DNA of 8,920 nucleotides from DASRSS01 sp035656335 (GCA_035656335.1 DASRSS010000123.1:1-8920), one strand, 5' to 3'; shown: positions 1 through 8,022, counted from the stretch's first letter. The notes: generated by a model from the sequence alone, not told the origin. A program made the numbers and translations.

Positions 1-458
1 TCCTGCAGCACCGGGCGCCGCGCGTGGCTGAGCACGGCGGTCCACGGCACCACGTACCCGAGCACCAGCCACACCGCCCAGCCGATCACCAGCAGCACGA
101 AGCCGACCCGGTCGTGGCCGTCGATGGCCCATCGCGTTCCCACGACGTCGGTCGCGGCGACGAACGTGAACAGCCCGAACGCGCGGCGCGGGTCCGCGAG
201 GTCGGCCGCGACGTCGCCGCGGAACGCGACCAGGCGCCAGCCGTTGAGCACGATCAACACCGCGTACGACACGCACGCGATCCACAGCAGCACCACCGAC
301 ACCGTGATCACGCCGTGGTTGCGCATCGCGACCGACACGATGCCGGTGGCCATCACCAGCGCGAAGTAGCCCGGGTTCAGCGTGCGGACGGACTCGGCCA
401 CCCCCGTTGCCCACGTCGACCGGTTGTGGCCGGCGACGCCGAGCTCAGTACGGGACAC
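1..458 (-). CDS. SLAC1/TehA-family (TDT) anion or dicarboxylate channel, N-terminal part
   Basis: The first 152 codons of an integral membrane protein run off the left window edge. What is seen: a hydrophilic N-terminus, then LNPGYFALVMATGIVSVA (residues about 28-45), which is the typical first-helix signature of the tellurite-resistance/C4-dicarboxylate transporter (TDT, SLAC1/TehA) family. Further hydrophobic segments lie near residues 50-71, 94-106 and 118-143. Family members usually have about 300-350 residues and ten helices, so less than half is present. The start chosen is GTG at 458, which overlaps the end of narI by 14 nt; an in-frame GTG about 18 codons further in is the alternative, and neither has a strong Shine-Dalgarno sequence. 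Known family: TehA and plant SLAC1 are anion channels, and SLAC1 passes nitrate. Inference: because it is coupled to narI, it may move nitrate, nitrite or another anion for nitrate respiration. The substrate cannot be read from this fragment. Confidence 0.8.
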   Translation of the reverse strand, partial: MSRTELGVAGHNRSTWATGVAESVRTLNPGYFALVMATGIVSVAMRNHGVITVSVVLLWIACVSYAVLIVLNGWRLVAFRGDVAADLADPRRAFGLFTFVAATDVVGTRWAIDGHDRVGFVLLVIGWAVWLVLGYVVPWTAVLSHARRPVLQ

Positions 459-1188
459 CGATCTTGCGCCACTTGCGGCCGCCGGTGCCGGGCTCGTTGG
501 GAGGCCCGGCGAGCCGGCTGCGGATCACGACGTACGGACGCCACAGGTACCAGAGCGGATAGCTCCACGCGTGAACCAACCGGCTGAACGGCCACACCGC
601 GAAGATCACCCACGCGGCGGCGGCGTGCACCTGGTACATGATCGGCGCGCTCGTGACGACGTCCACGTTCGGGTCGCCGGTGAACAGGCTGCGGAACCAC
701 ACCGACACGGTGTTGCGGTACTCGTAGCCCGCACCGAACTCCTGCACGCCCAGCGTGAGATAGATGCCGAGGATGACGATGATGCCGAGCAGGATGAGCG
801 CCAGGTAGTCGACGGCGCTCGTGGTCGCGCGCACCCGGGGGACCGCGGTGCGGCGGAACACCAGGATGCCGGCGCCGATCAGCACGCCGAACGCCGCGAT
901 CGAACCGGCGATGCCGGAGAACGTCTCGTACACGTGCTCCGGGATGCCGATCCACTCGGTGAACGAGCGCGGGATCAGGATGCCGAGCACGTGCCCGCCG
1001 ATCGCCGCGAACGTCGCGTAGTGGAACAGCGGCGCGCCCCACTTGAGCAGGCGCCGCTCCTGCAGTTGCGTCGAACGGCTGGTCCAGCCGAACTGGTCGT
1101 ATCGCCACCGCCAGATGTGCCCGACGACGAAGACGACCATCGCGGCGTAGGGCAGGATCACCCACCACCAGAAGTCCCACGAGCTCAT
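445..1188 (-). CDS. narI: respiratory nitrate reductase gamma subunit (di-heme cytochrome b)
   Basis: This 247-residue protein is the membrane anchor of the NarGHI complex. It oxidises quinol and passes electrons through two b hemes to NarH. Five hydrophobic segments lie at about residues 8-25, 53-71, 89-111, 126-146 and 184-205. The four expected heme-ligand histidines are present at 56 and 66 (FHYATFAAIGGH) and at 188 and 206 (the second in PFSRLVHAW), matching the spacing in E. coli NarI. The loop PRVRATTSAVD is also typical. The C-terminus carries about 20 extra polar residues (rich in G, P, R, K) beyond the E. coli protein, likely cytoplasmic. The ATG overlaps the narJ stop in an ATGA, so translation is probably coupled. 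A channel gene begins inside its last codons. Confidence 0.96.
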   Translation of the reverse strand: MSSWDFWWWVILPYAAMVVFVVGHIWRWRYDQFGWTSRSTQLQERRLLKWGAPLFHYATFAAIGGHVLGILIPRSFTEWIGIPEHVYETFSGIAGSIAAFGVLIGAGILVFRRTAVPRVRATTSAVDYLALILLGIIVILGIYLTLGVQEFGAGYEYRNTVSVWFRSLFTGDPNVDVVTSAPIMYQVHAAAAWVIFAVWPFSRLVHAWSYPLWYLWRPYVVIRSRLAGPPNEPGTGGRKWRKIGVPY

Positions 1189-1823
1189 CGGACGGCCTCC
1201 GGCACGGCTCCGTAGCCCTGCAGGTACTCCGGCGGCGCGAACGGTTCGAGCCCGACCTTCTCGCGCGGCGGTCCGGACTCCCAGGCCGCGCGCACCTGGG
1301 ACAGCTCCCGCTTGCCGAGCTTTGGCAGCGCTGCCGACACGGCGGAAATCACGTCGGCGTAAGGCGATTCGGCCTTGGCCAGCGCGCGGCGCAGCAGCTC
1401 GAGATCGGTCCGGTGCCCGTGCAGCAGCCGCTGCCCCCGGTCGGTGAGCGAGGCGAAGTCGAGCACCATCGGCAGGAAGTCCGGCAGCTCGTCTTCGGTC
1501 GGGACGAAGCCGGCGTCGCGGTACGCGGTCTTGAACACGACCATCGCCATCCCGCGCTTGCGGGTGTCGCCGTACCGGTAGTAGGTCAGGTACAGGGCGC
1601 ACCGGCGGCGCAGGTCGAACGTCCGCACGTAGTGCTCGGCGACGTCGCAGGGCGACGTGGCACGCAGCCAGTCGAGGAAGCGTCCGAACGATTCGCGCGC
1701 CGGCCGCGGTCCTGTCTCCGCGTCCGCGAAGCCGTCCAACTCGGCCAGCCCGTCGAAGAGCGCGGCGGTCGGGTACTGCAGCAGCACCGACGCCAGCTTG
1801 AACGTGGCCGTCGCCGCGCTCAT
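1185..1823 (-). CDS. narJ: nitrate reductase molybdenum cofactor assembly chaperone NarJ
   Basis: This 212-residue protein is a TorD/NarJ-family redox-enzyme maturation chaperone. Members bind apo-NarG in the cytoplasm, hold it for insertion of bis-MGD and the FS0 cluster, and delay its docking on NarI. The best-conserved block is at residues about 65-100, with YVRTFDLRRRCALYLTYYRY and GDTRKRG, followed by DELPDFLPMVLDF, the usual NarJ core motif. No membrane segment is visible, and length is normal for the family. Its ATG overlaps the narH stop codon in an ATGA, and its own stop overlaps the narI start in the same way. Expression therefore depends on ribosomes finishing narH, which matters given the premature stop near the start of narH. 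Confidence 0.95.
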   Translation of the reverse strand: MSAATATFKLASVLLQYPTAALFDGLAELDGFADAETGPRPARESFGRFLDWLRATSPCDVAEHYVRTFDLRRRCALYLTYYRYGDTRKRGMAMVVFKTAYRDAGFVPTEDELPDFLPMVLDFASLTDRGQRLLHGHRTDLELLRRALAKAESPYADVISAVSAALPKLGKRELSQVRAAWESGPPREKVGLEPFAPPEYLQGYGAVPEAVR

Positions 1824-3367
1824 TGGCCGACCACCGGGAGCTGCGTGCGGCCGCCGTTGTCCGGCCGGTAGCTCTGGATGCCGTGCGGCCCGGTGCCGCC
1901 CATGCCGGGGCCGCCCTCGCCGTCCAGGCTGCAGAACAACTGCTCGTGCTGGCCCATCAGCCGGCCGGCCTCCTCCGCGTGCGCAGGCGGGATCACGTAG
2001 CGCTGCTCGTACTTCGCGATCGCCAGCAACCGGTACAGGTCGTCGAGGTCCTCCGCGGTAGCGCCGACCGACGCGGGCAGATCCTCCTTCAGGTCCAACC
2101 CCAGCTGGCCGGCGCGCTGGATCGCGCGGACCGCGGCCAGCTTGCGCAGCACCGTCCGCACCGTCTCGGTCGCGCCCGCGGTGAACAGGTTCGCCAGGTA
2201 CTCGATCGGGATCCGCAGCGAGTCGATCGTCGCGAACACGTTGTCCGGGTCGTTCGAGTCGTAGCCGGTGGCGTCCACGATGTCGGCGACGGGAGACAGC
2301 GGCGGGATGTACCAGACCATCGGCAGCGTGCGGTACTCCGGATGCAGCGGCAGGGCGACCCGGTGCCGCACCGCGAGCTCGTACACCGGTGACCGCTTGG
2401 CGGCCTCGATCCAGTCGTGCGGGATGCCGTCACGCGCCGCCGCGGCCTGGACGTCCGGGTCGTGCGGGTCGAGGAACACGCCCAGCTGCGCCTCGTACAG
2501 GTCCTGCTGGTCGGGCGTCGCCGCCGCGTCGAGCACCTTGTCCGCGTCGTAGAGGAACAGGCCGAGGTAGCGCAGCCGCCCGACACACGTCTCCGAGCAG
2601 ATCGTCGGCTGGCCGGCCTCGATGCGCGGGAAGCAGAACGTGCACTTCTCCGCCTTGCCGGTGCGGTGATTGAAGTACACCTTCTTGTACGGGCAGCCCG
2701 AGACGCAGAACCGCCAGCCACGGCAACGGTCCTGGTCGACGAGGACGATGCCGTCCTCCTTGCGCTTGTACATCGCGCCGGACGGACAGGACGCCACGCA
2801 GGACGGGTTCAGGCAGTGCTCGCAGATGCGCGGCAGGTAGAACATGAAGACCTGCTCGAACTCCATCTTGACCTTCTCCTCGAGCCCGGCGAGGTTCGGG
2901 TCGCGGATGCCGGTCTCGGGCGCGCCGGCCAGGTCGTCGTCGAAGTTGCTGCCCCACTTGACGGTCATGTCCTTGCCTGTGAGCGCGGAGATCGAGTGCG
3001 CGCTGGGGTTCGGCGTGCCCAGCGGCGCGTCGATCACGGTCTGGTAGTCGTACGTCCACGGGTCGCCGTAGTCGTCGATGCTGGGCAGATCCGGGTTGTA
3101 GAAGATCGACAGCAGCTTCTTCAGCCGCCCGCCCGCCTTCAGCTGCAGCCGGCCCTTGCGGTCGAGCGTCCAGCCCCCGTGCCACTGCTCCTGGTCCTCG
3201 TACCGCTTGGGGTAGCCGATGCCCGGCTTGGTCTCGACGTTGTTGAATTAGACGTATTCGGTGCCCGGCCGGTTCGTCCACACCTGCTTGCAGGTGACCG
3301 AACAGGTGTGGCAGCCGATGCACTTGTCGAGGTTCATCACCATGGCGACATTGGCCATCACTCGCAT
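1820..3367 (-). pseudogene. narH: respiratory nitrate reductase beta subunit NarH, interrupted by an in-frame TAA at codon 40
   Basis: The full reading frame would encode 515 residues (normal for NarH), carrying electrons from NarI hemes to NarG through three [4Fe-4S] clusters and one [3Fe-4S] cluster. All cluster ligands are present: Cys16, 19, 22 and 26 (CIGCHTCSVTC); Cys182, 185, 190 and 194 (CEHCLNPSCVASC); Cys215, 221 and 225 with Trp218 (CRGWRFCVSGC, the [3Fe-4S] site); and Cys242, 245, 257 and 261. The start is ATG at 3367, 12 nt after the narG stop, with AGAGG 8 nt upstream. Codon 40 (3248-3250) is TAA where homologues have Trp in the YxWFNNVET motif. Both flanks stay in one frame and align without a gap. 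A first peptide of 39 residues and a distal open frame remain. That frame has a GTG at 3037 but no convincing ribosome site, and a product from there would lack the first Cys motif and so could not build two of the clusters. Either the gene is inactive, the stop is read through, or the base calls are wrong. Confidence 0.85.
3248..3250 (-). other. premature TAA stop in narH
   Basis: On the coding strand the context is GAATACGTC TAA TTCAACAAC, translating EYV-stop-FNN. In E. coli the same place reads EYAWFNN, and in mycobacterial NarH, as I recall it, EYVWFNN. The expected Trp codon is TGG, so two adjacent G-to-A changes are needed (C-to-T on the plus strand). There is no frameshift. The base after the stop is T, and TAAT is an efficient terminator, so natural read-through is not favoured. 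Confidence 0.9.
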
Positions 3368-3379
3368 GCGCACAACCTC

Positions 3380-6300
3380 TCAGCGGTACTCGACGTCTTG
3401 GGACCGGCGGCGGATCACGGTGACCTCGTCGCGCTGGTTGCCGGTCGGGCCGTAGTAGTTGAAGCCGTAGGACAGCTGCGCGTAACCACCGATCATGTGC
3501 GTCGGCTTGACGACCAGGCGGGTGAGCGAGTTGTCGCCGCCGCCGTGCCAACCGGACACCTCCGACTTCGGCGTCATCAGGTGCCGGTCCTTCGCGTGGT
3601 ACATGAACACGGTGCCCTCGGGCATCCGGTGCGTGACGGCGGCACGGCAGACGACAACGCCGTTGCGGTTGTACGCCTCGATCCAGTCATTGTCGGTGAT
3701 GCCGATCTTGGCGGCGTCCCGCGGGCTCATCCAGATCACCGGGCCGCCGCGGAACAGGCGCAGCATGTGCAGGTTGTCCTGGTACTCCGAGTGGATCGAC
3801 CACTTCGAATGCGGCGTCAGGTAGCGCACCGTGATCTCCGGACGGTTCGGGTCGCGCAGACCCTGCTCGCCGAAGTGCCGCGCGTAGTCCAGCGGCGGGC
3901 GATACGTCGGCAGCCACTCGCCGTACTCGGCGATCCAGTCGTGGTCGAGGAAGAAGTGCATGCGCCCGGTGAGCGTGTGCCACGGCTTCTTGCGCTCGAC
4001 GTTGACCACGAACGGCGAGTAGCGCCGTCCGCCCGTCTCGCTGCCGGACCACTCCGGGGACGTGATCACCGCCCGCGGCTGCACCTGCGTGTCGGCGAAG
4101 CTGATCTGCTCGCCGGACCGCTCCTCGGCCAGGTCGGCCAGATGCATGCCGGTGCGCTTCTCCAGTTCGCGCCAGCCCATCACGGCGACCTCGCCGTTCG
4201 TCGTACCGGACAGCGCCAGGATCGCCTCGGCGAGATCGACGTCGCGGGCCAGCGACGGACGTCCCGCGCCAGGCCCGCCGCGGACCGTGCCGTTGCGCCG
4301 CCGCAGGTAGTCGACGGCGTTCGTCGGCACGCAGCTGATCCCCTTGGTCACCATGCCCTGTGAGTCGACCAACGGCCCGAGCGCGGCCATCTTGCGCGCG
4401 ACCGCCGGGTAGTCGCGCTCGACCGCGATGAGCTTCGGCAGGTTCACGCCCGGCACCGGGTCCGTGCCCTCCGCGCGCCAGTCCACGACCCGGCCGCCCG
4501 GCTGCGCCAACTCGTCCGCGGTGTCGTGCGCGAGCGGTGCCGCGAGCACGTCCGTGCGGGTGCCCAGGTGTGTCTCGGCGAGCCGGGAGAACTGCGCGGC
4601 GATCGTGTGGAACGCGTCGAAGTCCGTGCGCGCCTCCCACGGGGGCGGGATGGCCGGGTTGAACGAGTGCACGAACGGGTGCATGTCGGTGCTGGACAGG
4701 TCGTGCTTCTCGTACCAGGTCGCCGCCGGCAGCACGATGTCCGAGTACGTGCACGTGCTAGTCATCCGGAAGTCCATCGTCGTGACCAGGTCGAGCTTGG
4801 CCCGCGGCGCCTCGTCGTGCCAGCGCACCTCCGCCGGCCGGATGTCCTCCGGCGACTCCTCGGCGCGCACCGCGTCCTCGACGCCGAGCAGGTGGCGCAT
4901 GAAGTACTCCATGCCCTTGCCGGACGAGCCGAGCAGGTTGGCGCGCCAGACCGTCAGCACGCGCGGGAAGTTCACCGGGTTGTCCGGATCCTCGCCGGCG
5001 AACTGCAGCCGCCCGGCCTTGAGCTCGTCCACGACGTACTCGCCGACCTGCTTACCCGCCGCGGCCGCCTGGTCGGCCACGTCCAACGGGTTGCGGTCGA
5101 ACGTCGGGTAGGACGGCTGCCAGCCGAGCCGCGACGCCAGCGCCAGGCAGTCGGCGAAGGCGCGGCCGCGGAACCGTCCCGGGCCGAGTGGGCTGGACAG
5201 CTCGTCGGCGCGGAACCGCTCGTACCGCCACTGGTCGGTGTGCAGGTAGAAGAACGATGTGCCGGTCATGTGCCGGGTCGGCCGCTGCCAATCCAGCGCG
5301 AACGCTGTCTGCATGAAGCCGGTCAGCGGACGCACCTTCTCCTGACCGACGTAGTGCGCCCAGCCGCCGCCGTTCACGCCCTGCGTGCCGCACAGCATGA
5401 TCAGCGTCAGGAACGTCCGGTAGATCTGGTCGGAGTGGTACCAGTGGTTGGTGCCCGCCCCCATCGCGATCATCGAGCGTCCCTCGGACAGCTCGGCGTT
5501 GCGTGCGAACTCGCGGGCGACCCGTGCCGCGGCCGCGGCGGGCACGGACGTGATCGCCTCCTGCCAGGCCGGCGTGTACGGCTGGCTCGCGTCGTCGTAG
5601 CCGGACGGCCACTCGCCCGGCAGCCCGTCGCGGGGCACCGCGTACTGGGCCATCAGCAGGTCGAACACGGTGGTCACCAGCTTGCCGCCGATGCGCATCG
5701 CGGGCACGCCGCGGCGGATCGCAGCGCCGCCCTCGGTGTCGCCGACGTCGAAGCGCGGCAGGTCGACGGGGACGGCCTCGGTATGCCGCCCGTAGAGGCT
5801 CAGCAGCGGGTCGACGCCCTCCAGGTCGAGGTTCCAGCGGCCGATGCCCGACTCGGTGAAGCGCGTCGACAGCGTCCCGTTCGGCAGCACCGGCTCGGCG
5901 GTCGCCGCGTCCAGCAGGACGGGGGAGTGCGCGGCCGCCTCGACGTCGCGGCCGAGATCGGCAGCGGTGAGGAACCCGCCCGGCACGTGCGACTGCCCGT
6001 GTTCGCGCAGCGTAACCAGGAACGGCAGGTCGGTGTACGTCTTGACGTAGTTGTCGAAGTAGGGCACCTGCCGGTCGCGGAAGAACTCGGTGAGCACCAC
6101 GTGCCCCATCGCCATGGCGAGCGCGGCATCCGTCCCCGGCGCGCAGGGCAACCAGTCGTCGGCGAACTTGGTGTGGTCGGAGAAGTCCGGGCTGACCACG
6201 ACCACCTTCTGGCCGCGGTAGCGCGCCTCGGTCATGAAGTGCGCGTCCGGCGTGCGGGTGATCGGCAGGTTGGTGCCCCAGATCATCAGGTAGGCGGCGT

Positions 6301-7132
6301 TCCACCAGTCGCCGGACTCGGGCACGTCCGTCTGGTCGCCGAACACCTGCGGCGAGGCCGGCGGCAGATCCGCGTACCAGTCGTAGAACGACAGGATCGT
6401 CCCGCCGATCATGGACAGGAACCGGGTGCCCGCTGAGTAGGAGACCTGCGACATCGCGGGGATCGGTGAGAAGCCGACGACGCGGTCCGGCCCGTACTGC
6501 TTGACGGTGTGCACGTGCGCGGCCGCGATGATCTCGCTGACCTCGTCCCACGTGGAGCGGACGAAACCGCCCCGGCCGCGCGCGCCCTTGTAGCGGGCGG
6601 TGCGTTCCGGATCGGACGTGATCTCCGCCCAGGCGAGGACGGGATCCCCGAGCCGATTACGTGCCTCGCGCCAAATCTCGAGCAGCGGCCCGCGCACGTA
6701 CGGGTAGCGCACGCGCGCGGGGGAGTAGGTGTACCAGGAGAACGACGCGCCGCGCGGGCAGCCGCGTGGCTCGTACTCCGGGGAGTCCGGGCCGACCGAG
6801 GGATAGTCGGTCTGCTGCGTCTCCCAGGTGATGATGCCGTCCTTGACGTACACCTTCCACGAGCACGAACCGGTGCAGTTCACGCCGTGGGTGGACCGGA
6901 CCTCCTTGTCGTGCCGCCAGCGGGCTCGGTAGAACTCCTCGGCGCCACGCCCACCGGCCCGGTGCAGTTCGCGGTAGTCCGCGCTCGGCGCGCCGGTGGG
7001 GGTGAAGTACTGGGCCCTGCGCAGCAGCGCCTCGATCGGTTCACCCCCGGGTAGCAGCGGAGCCAATCGCTGACTCGTCGGCTCGTTCGCGGCGGGCCGT
7101 TCGGTCGGTCGGGTCGGTTCCGTCTGCGTCAT
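3380..7132 (-). CDS. narG: respiratory nitrate reductase alpha subunit (bis-MGD catalytic subunit)
   Basis: This 1250-residue protein, close to usual NarG size, reduces nitrate to nitrite on the cytoplasmic side of the membrane. Seen: the FS0 cluster site His82-x3-Cys86-x3-Cys90 and Cys125 (HGVNCTGSCSW, EPRGCPRGAS), which is the His/Cys3 pattern special to NarG. The molybdenum-ligand Asp255 is in DWYADLPPASP, equivalent to E. coli Asp222. The block TRTPDAHFMTEARY is also present. The last ~120 residues form the molybdopterin dinucleotide-binding domain (VSGWHGGGDN, GGYAQLSYGFNYYGPTG). Start: ATG at 7132 with GAGGT six bases upstream. The frame stays open further upstream, but that stretch lies antisense to the regulator gene. 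The N-terminal RRAQYF (38-43) may be the decayed Tat motif known from NarG proteins; no functional signal peptide is seen. It is the first gene of the operon and divergent from the 7268 regulator. Confidence 0.97.
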   Translation of the reverse strand: MTQTEPTRPTERPAANEPTSQRLAPLLPGGEPIEALLRRAQYFTPTGAPSADYRELHRAGGRGAEEFYRARWRHDKEVRSTHGVNCTGSCSWKVYVKDGIITWETQQTDYPSVGPDSPEYEPRGCPRGASFSWYTYSPARVRYPYVRGPLLEIWREARNRLGDPVLAWAEITSDPERTARYKGARGRGGFVRSTWDEVSEIIAAAHVHTVKQYGPDRVVGFSPIPAMSQVSYSAGTRFLSMIGGTILSFYDWYADLPPASPQVFGDQTDVPESGDWWNAAYLMIWGTNLPITRTPDAHFMTEARYRGQKVVVVSPDFSDHTKFADDWLPCAPGTDAALAMAMGHVVLTEFFRDRQVPYFDNYVKTYTDLPFLVTLREHGQSHVPGGFLTAADLGRDVEAAAHSPVLLDAATAEPVLPNGTLSTRFTESGIGRWNLDLEGVDPLLSLYGRHTEAVPVDLPRFDVGDTEGGAAIRRGVPAMRIGGKLVTTVFDLLMAQYAVPRDGLPGEWPSGYDDASQPYTPAWQEAITSVPAAAAARVAREFARNAELSEGRSMIAMGAGTNHWYHSDQIYRTFLTLIMLCGTQGVNGGGWAHYVGQEKVRPLTGFMQTAFALDWQRPTRHMTGTSFFYLHTDQWRYERFRADELSSPLGPGRFRGRAFADCLALASRLGWQPSYPTFDRNPLDVADQAAAAGKQVGEYVVDELKAGRLQFAGEDPDNPVNFPRVLTVWRANLLGSSGKGMEYFMRHLLGVEDAVRAEESPEDIRPAEVRWHDEAPRAKLDLVTTMDFRMTSTCTYSDIVLPAATWYEKHDLSSTDMHPFVHSFNPAIPPPWEARTDFDAFHTIAAQFSRLAETHLGTRTDVLAAPLAHDTADELAQPGGRVVDWRAEGTDPVPGVNLPKLIAVERDYPAVARKMAALGPLVDSQGMVTKGISCVPTNAVDYLRRRNGTVRGGPGAGRPSLARDVDLAEAILALSGTTNGEVAVMGWRELEKRTGMHLADLAEERSGEQISFADTQVQPRAVITSPEWSGSETGGRRYSPFVVNVERKKPWHTLTGRMHFFLDHDWIAEYGEWLPTYRPPLDYARHFGEQGLRDPNRPEITVRYLTPHSKWSIHSEYQDNLHMLRLFRGGPVIWMSPRDAAKIGITDNDWIEAYNRNGVVVCRAAVTHRMPEGTVFMYHAKDRHLMTPKSEVSGWHGGGDNSLTRLVVKPTHMIGGYAQLSYGFNYYGPTGNQRDEVTVIRRRSQDVEYR

Positions 7133-7138
7133 GCGGCT

Positions 7139-7143
7139 ACCTC
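7139..7143 (-). promoter_or_regulatory. narG ribosome binding site
   Basis: GAGGT on the minus strand lies six bases before the ATG at 7132. It fixes the narG start against the longer open frame that continues upstream. Confidence 0.75.
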
Positions 7144-7169
7144 GTCGGGTCGAGTCTGCTGCAGATTTT

Positions 7170-7181
7170 CGGACTAATCCG
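7170..7181. repeat. small inverted repeat CGGA-N4-TCCG in the divergent promoter region
   Basis: CGGACTAATCCG is a 4-bp inverted repeat with a 4-nt spacer, just downstream of the proposed narG -10 region. TCCGACC, which begins in its right arm at 7178, occurs again at 7203-7209. CCGGAT occurs at 7228-7233 and 7246-7251, 18 bp apart. These are candidate operator half-sites for the divergent regulator, but such short repeats are common in GC-rich DNA. Confidence 0.3.
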
Positions 7182-7187
7182 ACCCTA
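7182..7187 (-). promoter_or_regulatory. possible narG -10 element
   Basis: On the minus strand TACTAGGGT contains TAGGGT, which fits TAnnnT. It would place the transcription start near 7175, about 43 nt before the narG ATG. No good -35 hexamer lies 16-19 bp upstream, which is what is expected of an activator-dependent promoter, but the call is weak. Confidence 0.3.
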
Positions 7188-7207
7188 GTAGCGGCGTGCC
7201 GGTCCGA

Positions 7208-7227
7208 CCAGAGGCCAAGGTCCCGAA
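7208..7227 (-). promoter_or_regulatory. DevR/DosR-like box upstream of narG
   Basis: The minus strand reads TTCGGGACCTTGGCCTC. Against the mycobacterial DosR consensus TTSGGGACTWWAGTCCCSAA, the first eight positions all match, the WW centre matches, and the right arm is degenerate (13 of 20 overall). Its centre is about 44 bp upstream of the start predicted from the TAGGGT -10, the place where DevR-type activators usually overlap the -35 region. No DevR gene is visible in this window, so the assignment rests on motif and position only. Confidence 0.35.
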
Positions 7228-7267
7228 CCGGATTGTTTGCACGAGCCGGATATGAAAAAATTGCGGC

Positions 7268-7966
7268 GTGACCAAGCCCGACGTTCTGCGCGCCGACCCG
7301 CAGCCCGAGGCCGCGCTCGGCGACAGCCGCGCGCGCGTGCTCGGCGTGCTGCAGGACGCGGGCACCCCGCTCGGGGTCGCCGACGTCAGCGAGGCGGTGG
7401 GCCTGCACCCGAACACGACCCGATTCCACCTGGACGGACTCGTCGACGCCGGACTGGTCCAGCGCGCCACCGAGGAGCGCGAGACCCCTGGCCGGCCGCG
7501 CACGCTGTATAGCGCGCGTCCGGAGGCCGGCCGCGCCGGTCCGCGCAGCTACCGGCTGCTCGCCGAGATCCTGACCAGCTATCTGGCCAGCCAGTCGCGT
7601 CAGCCGGTCACCGCCGCGCTGGCCGCGGGCACGGAGTGGGGCCGCTACCTGGCGCGCCGTCCGGCACCGTTCCGGCGGGTGACCGCCGAGCAGGCCACCG
7701 CCGACCTGGTCCGGGTGCTGGACGAGATCGGCTTCGCGCCGGAGGCGGTGACCGTCGGCCGCAAGCGCCGGGTACTGCTGCACCACTGCCCGTTCCGGGA
7801 GGCGGCCGAGCAGCACCGCGAGGTTGTCTGCTCGGTCCATCTCGGCCTCATGCGCGGCCTGCTGGAGGAGTCCGGCGCGCCGCTGCAGGCCGAGCGGCTG
7901 GACCCGTTCGTCGAGCCGTCGCTGTGCGTCACGCACCTTGCGGCTCGGGCGGCCAAGGCCGGCTAG
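7268..7966 (+). CDS. SufR/COG2345-like winged-helix regulator with possible Fe-S cysteines
   Basis: This 232-residue protein is a likely transcription factor. Residues about 20-85 form an ArsR-like winged helix: RARVLGVLQDAG, then the recognition region VSEAVGLHPNTTRFHLDGLV, then the wing with TPGRPRTLY. The C-terminal half has HHCPF (Cys174), EVVCSVH (Cys188) and SLCVTH (Cys220). This pattern of CPF, VC and a late Cys is typical of COG2345 regulators, of which cyanobacterial and mycobacterial SufR bind an Fe-S cluster. GTG at 7268 is the only plausible start: an ATG at 7252 is out of frame, and no clear Shine-Dalgarno sequence precedes the GTG, so the mRNA may have a very short leader. The gene is divergent from narG across 135 bp and is followed by a hairpin. 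Inference: it senses oxygen, NO or Fe-S status and controls the nar operon, itself, or both. Ligand and direction of control are unknown. Confidence 0.85.
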   Translation: MTKPDVLRADPQPEAALGDSRARVLGVLQDAGTPLGVADVSEAVGLHPNTTRFHLDGLVDAGLVQRATEERETPGRPRTLYSARPEAGRAGPRSYRLLAEILTSYLASQSRQPVTAALAAGTEWGRYLARRPAPFRRVTAEQATADLVRVLDEIGFAPEAVTVGRKRRVLLHHCPFREAAEQHREVVCSVHLGLMRGLLEESGAPLQAERLDPFVEPSLCVTHLAARAAKAG

Positions 7967-7975
7967 CGCCAGCGT

Positions 7976-7999
7976 CGGCGGCGCGTGCGTGCGCCGCCG
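7976..7999 (+). terminator. hairpin terminator after the regulator gene
   Basis: CGGCGGCGC and GCGCCGCCG form a perfect 9-bp stem with a 6-nt loop (GTGCGT), ten bases after the stop at 7966. No long T-run follows, only a short AAATTT at 8005-8010. Strong stems without a U-tract are common as actinobacterial terminators. It separates the regulator from the pilus locus. Confidence 0.65.
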
Positions 8000-8022
8000 C
8001 GGAGAAATTTCCGCAAAAGGAC

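Noticed and set aside
2417..4363. A 648-codon plus-strand open frame opposite narH and narG
   Set aside because: It is an antisense by-product of GC-rich codon use. The protein is low-complexity in R, V, H, D and A with no recognisable domain, while the minus strand encodes well-conserved NarG and NarH.
4526..6436. A 636-codon plus-strand open frame opposite narG
   Set aside because: Same reason: the opposite strand holds the conserved NarG catalytic region and this frame has no family features.
7252..7270. ATG at 7252 as the start of the regulator
   Set aside because: It is 16 bases upstream of the GTG at 7268, so it is in a different frame and does not lead into the winged-helix protein.
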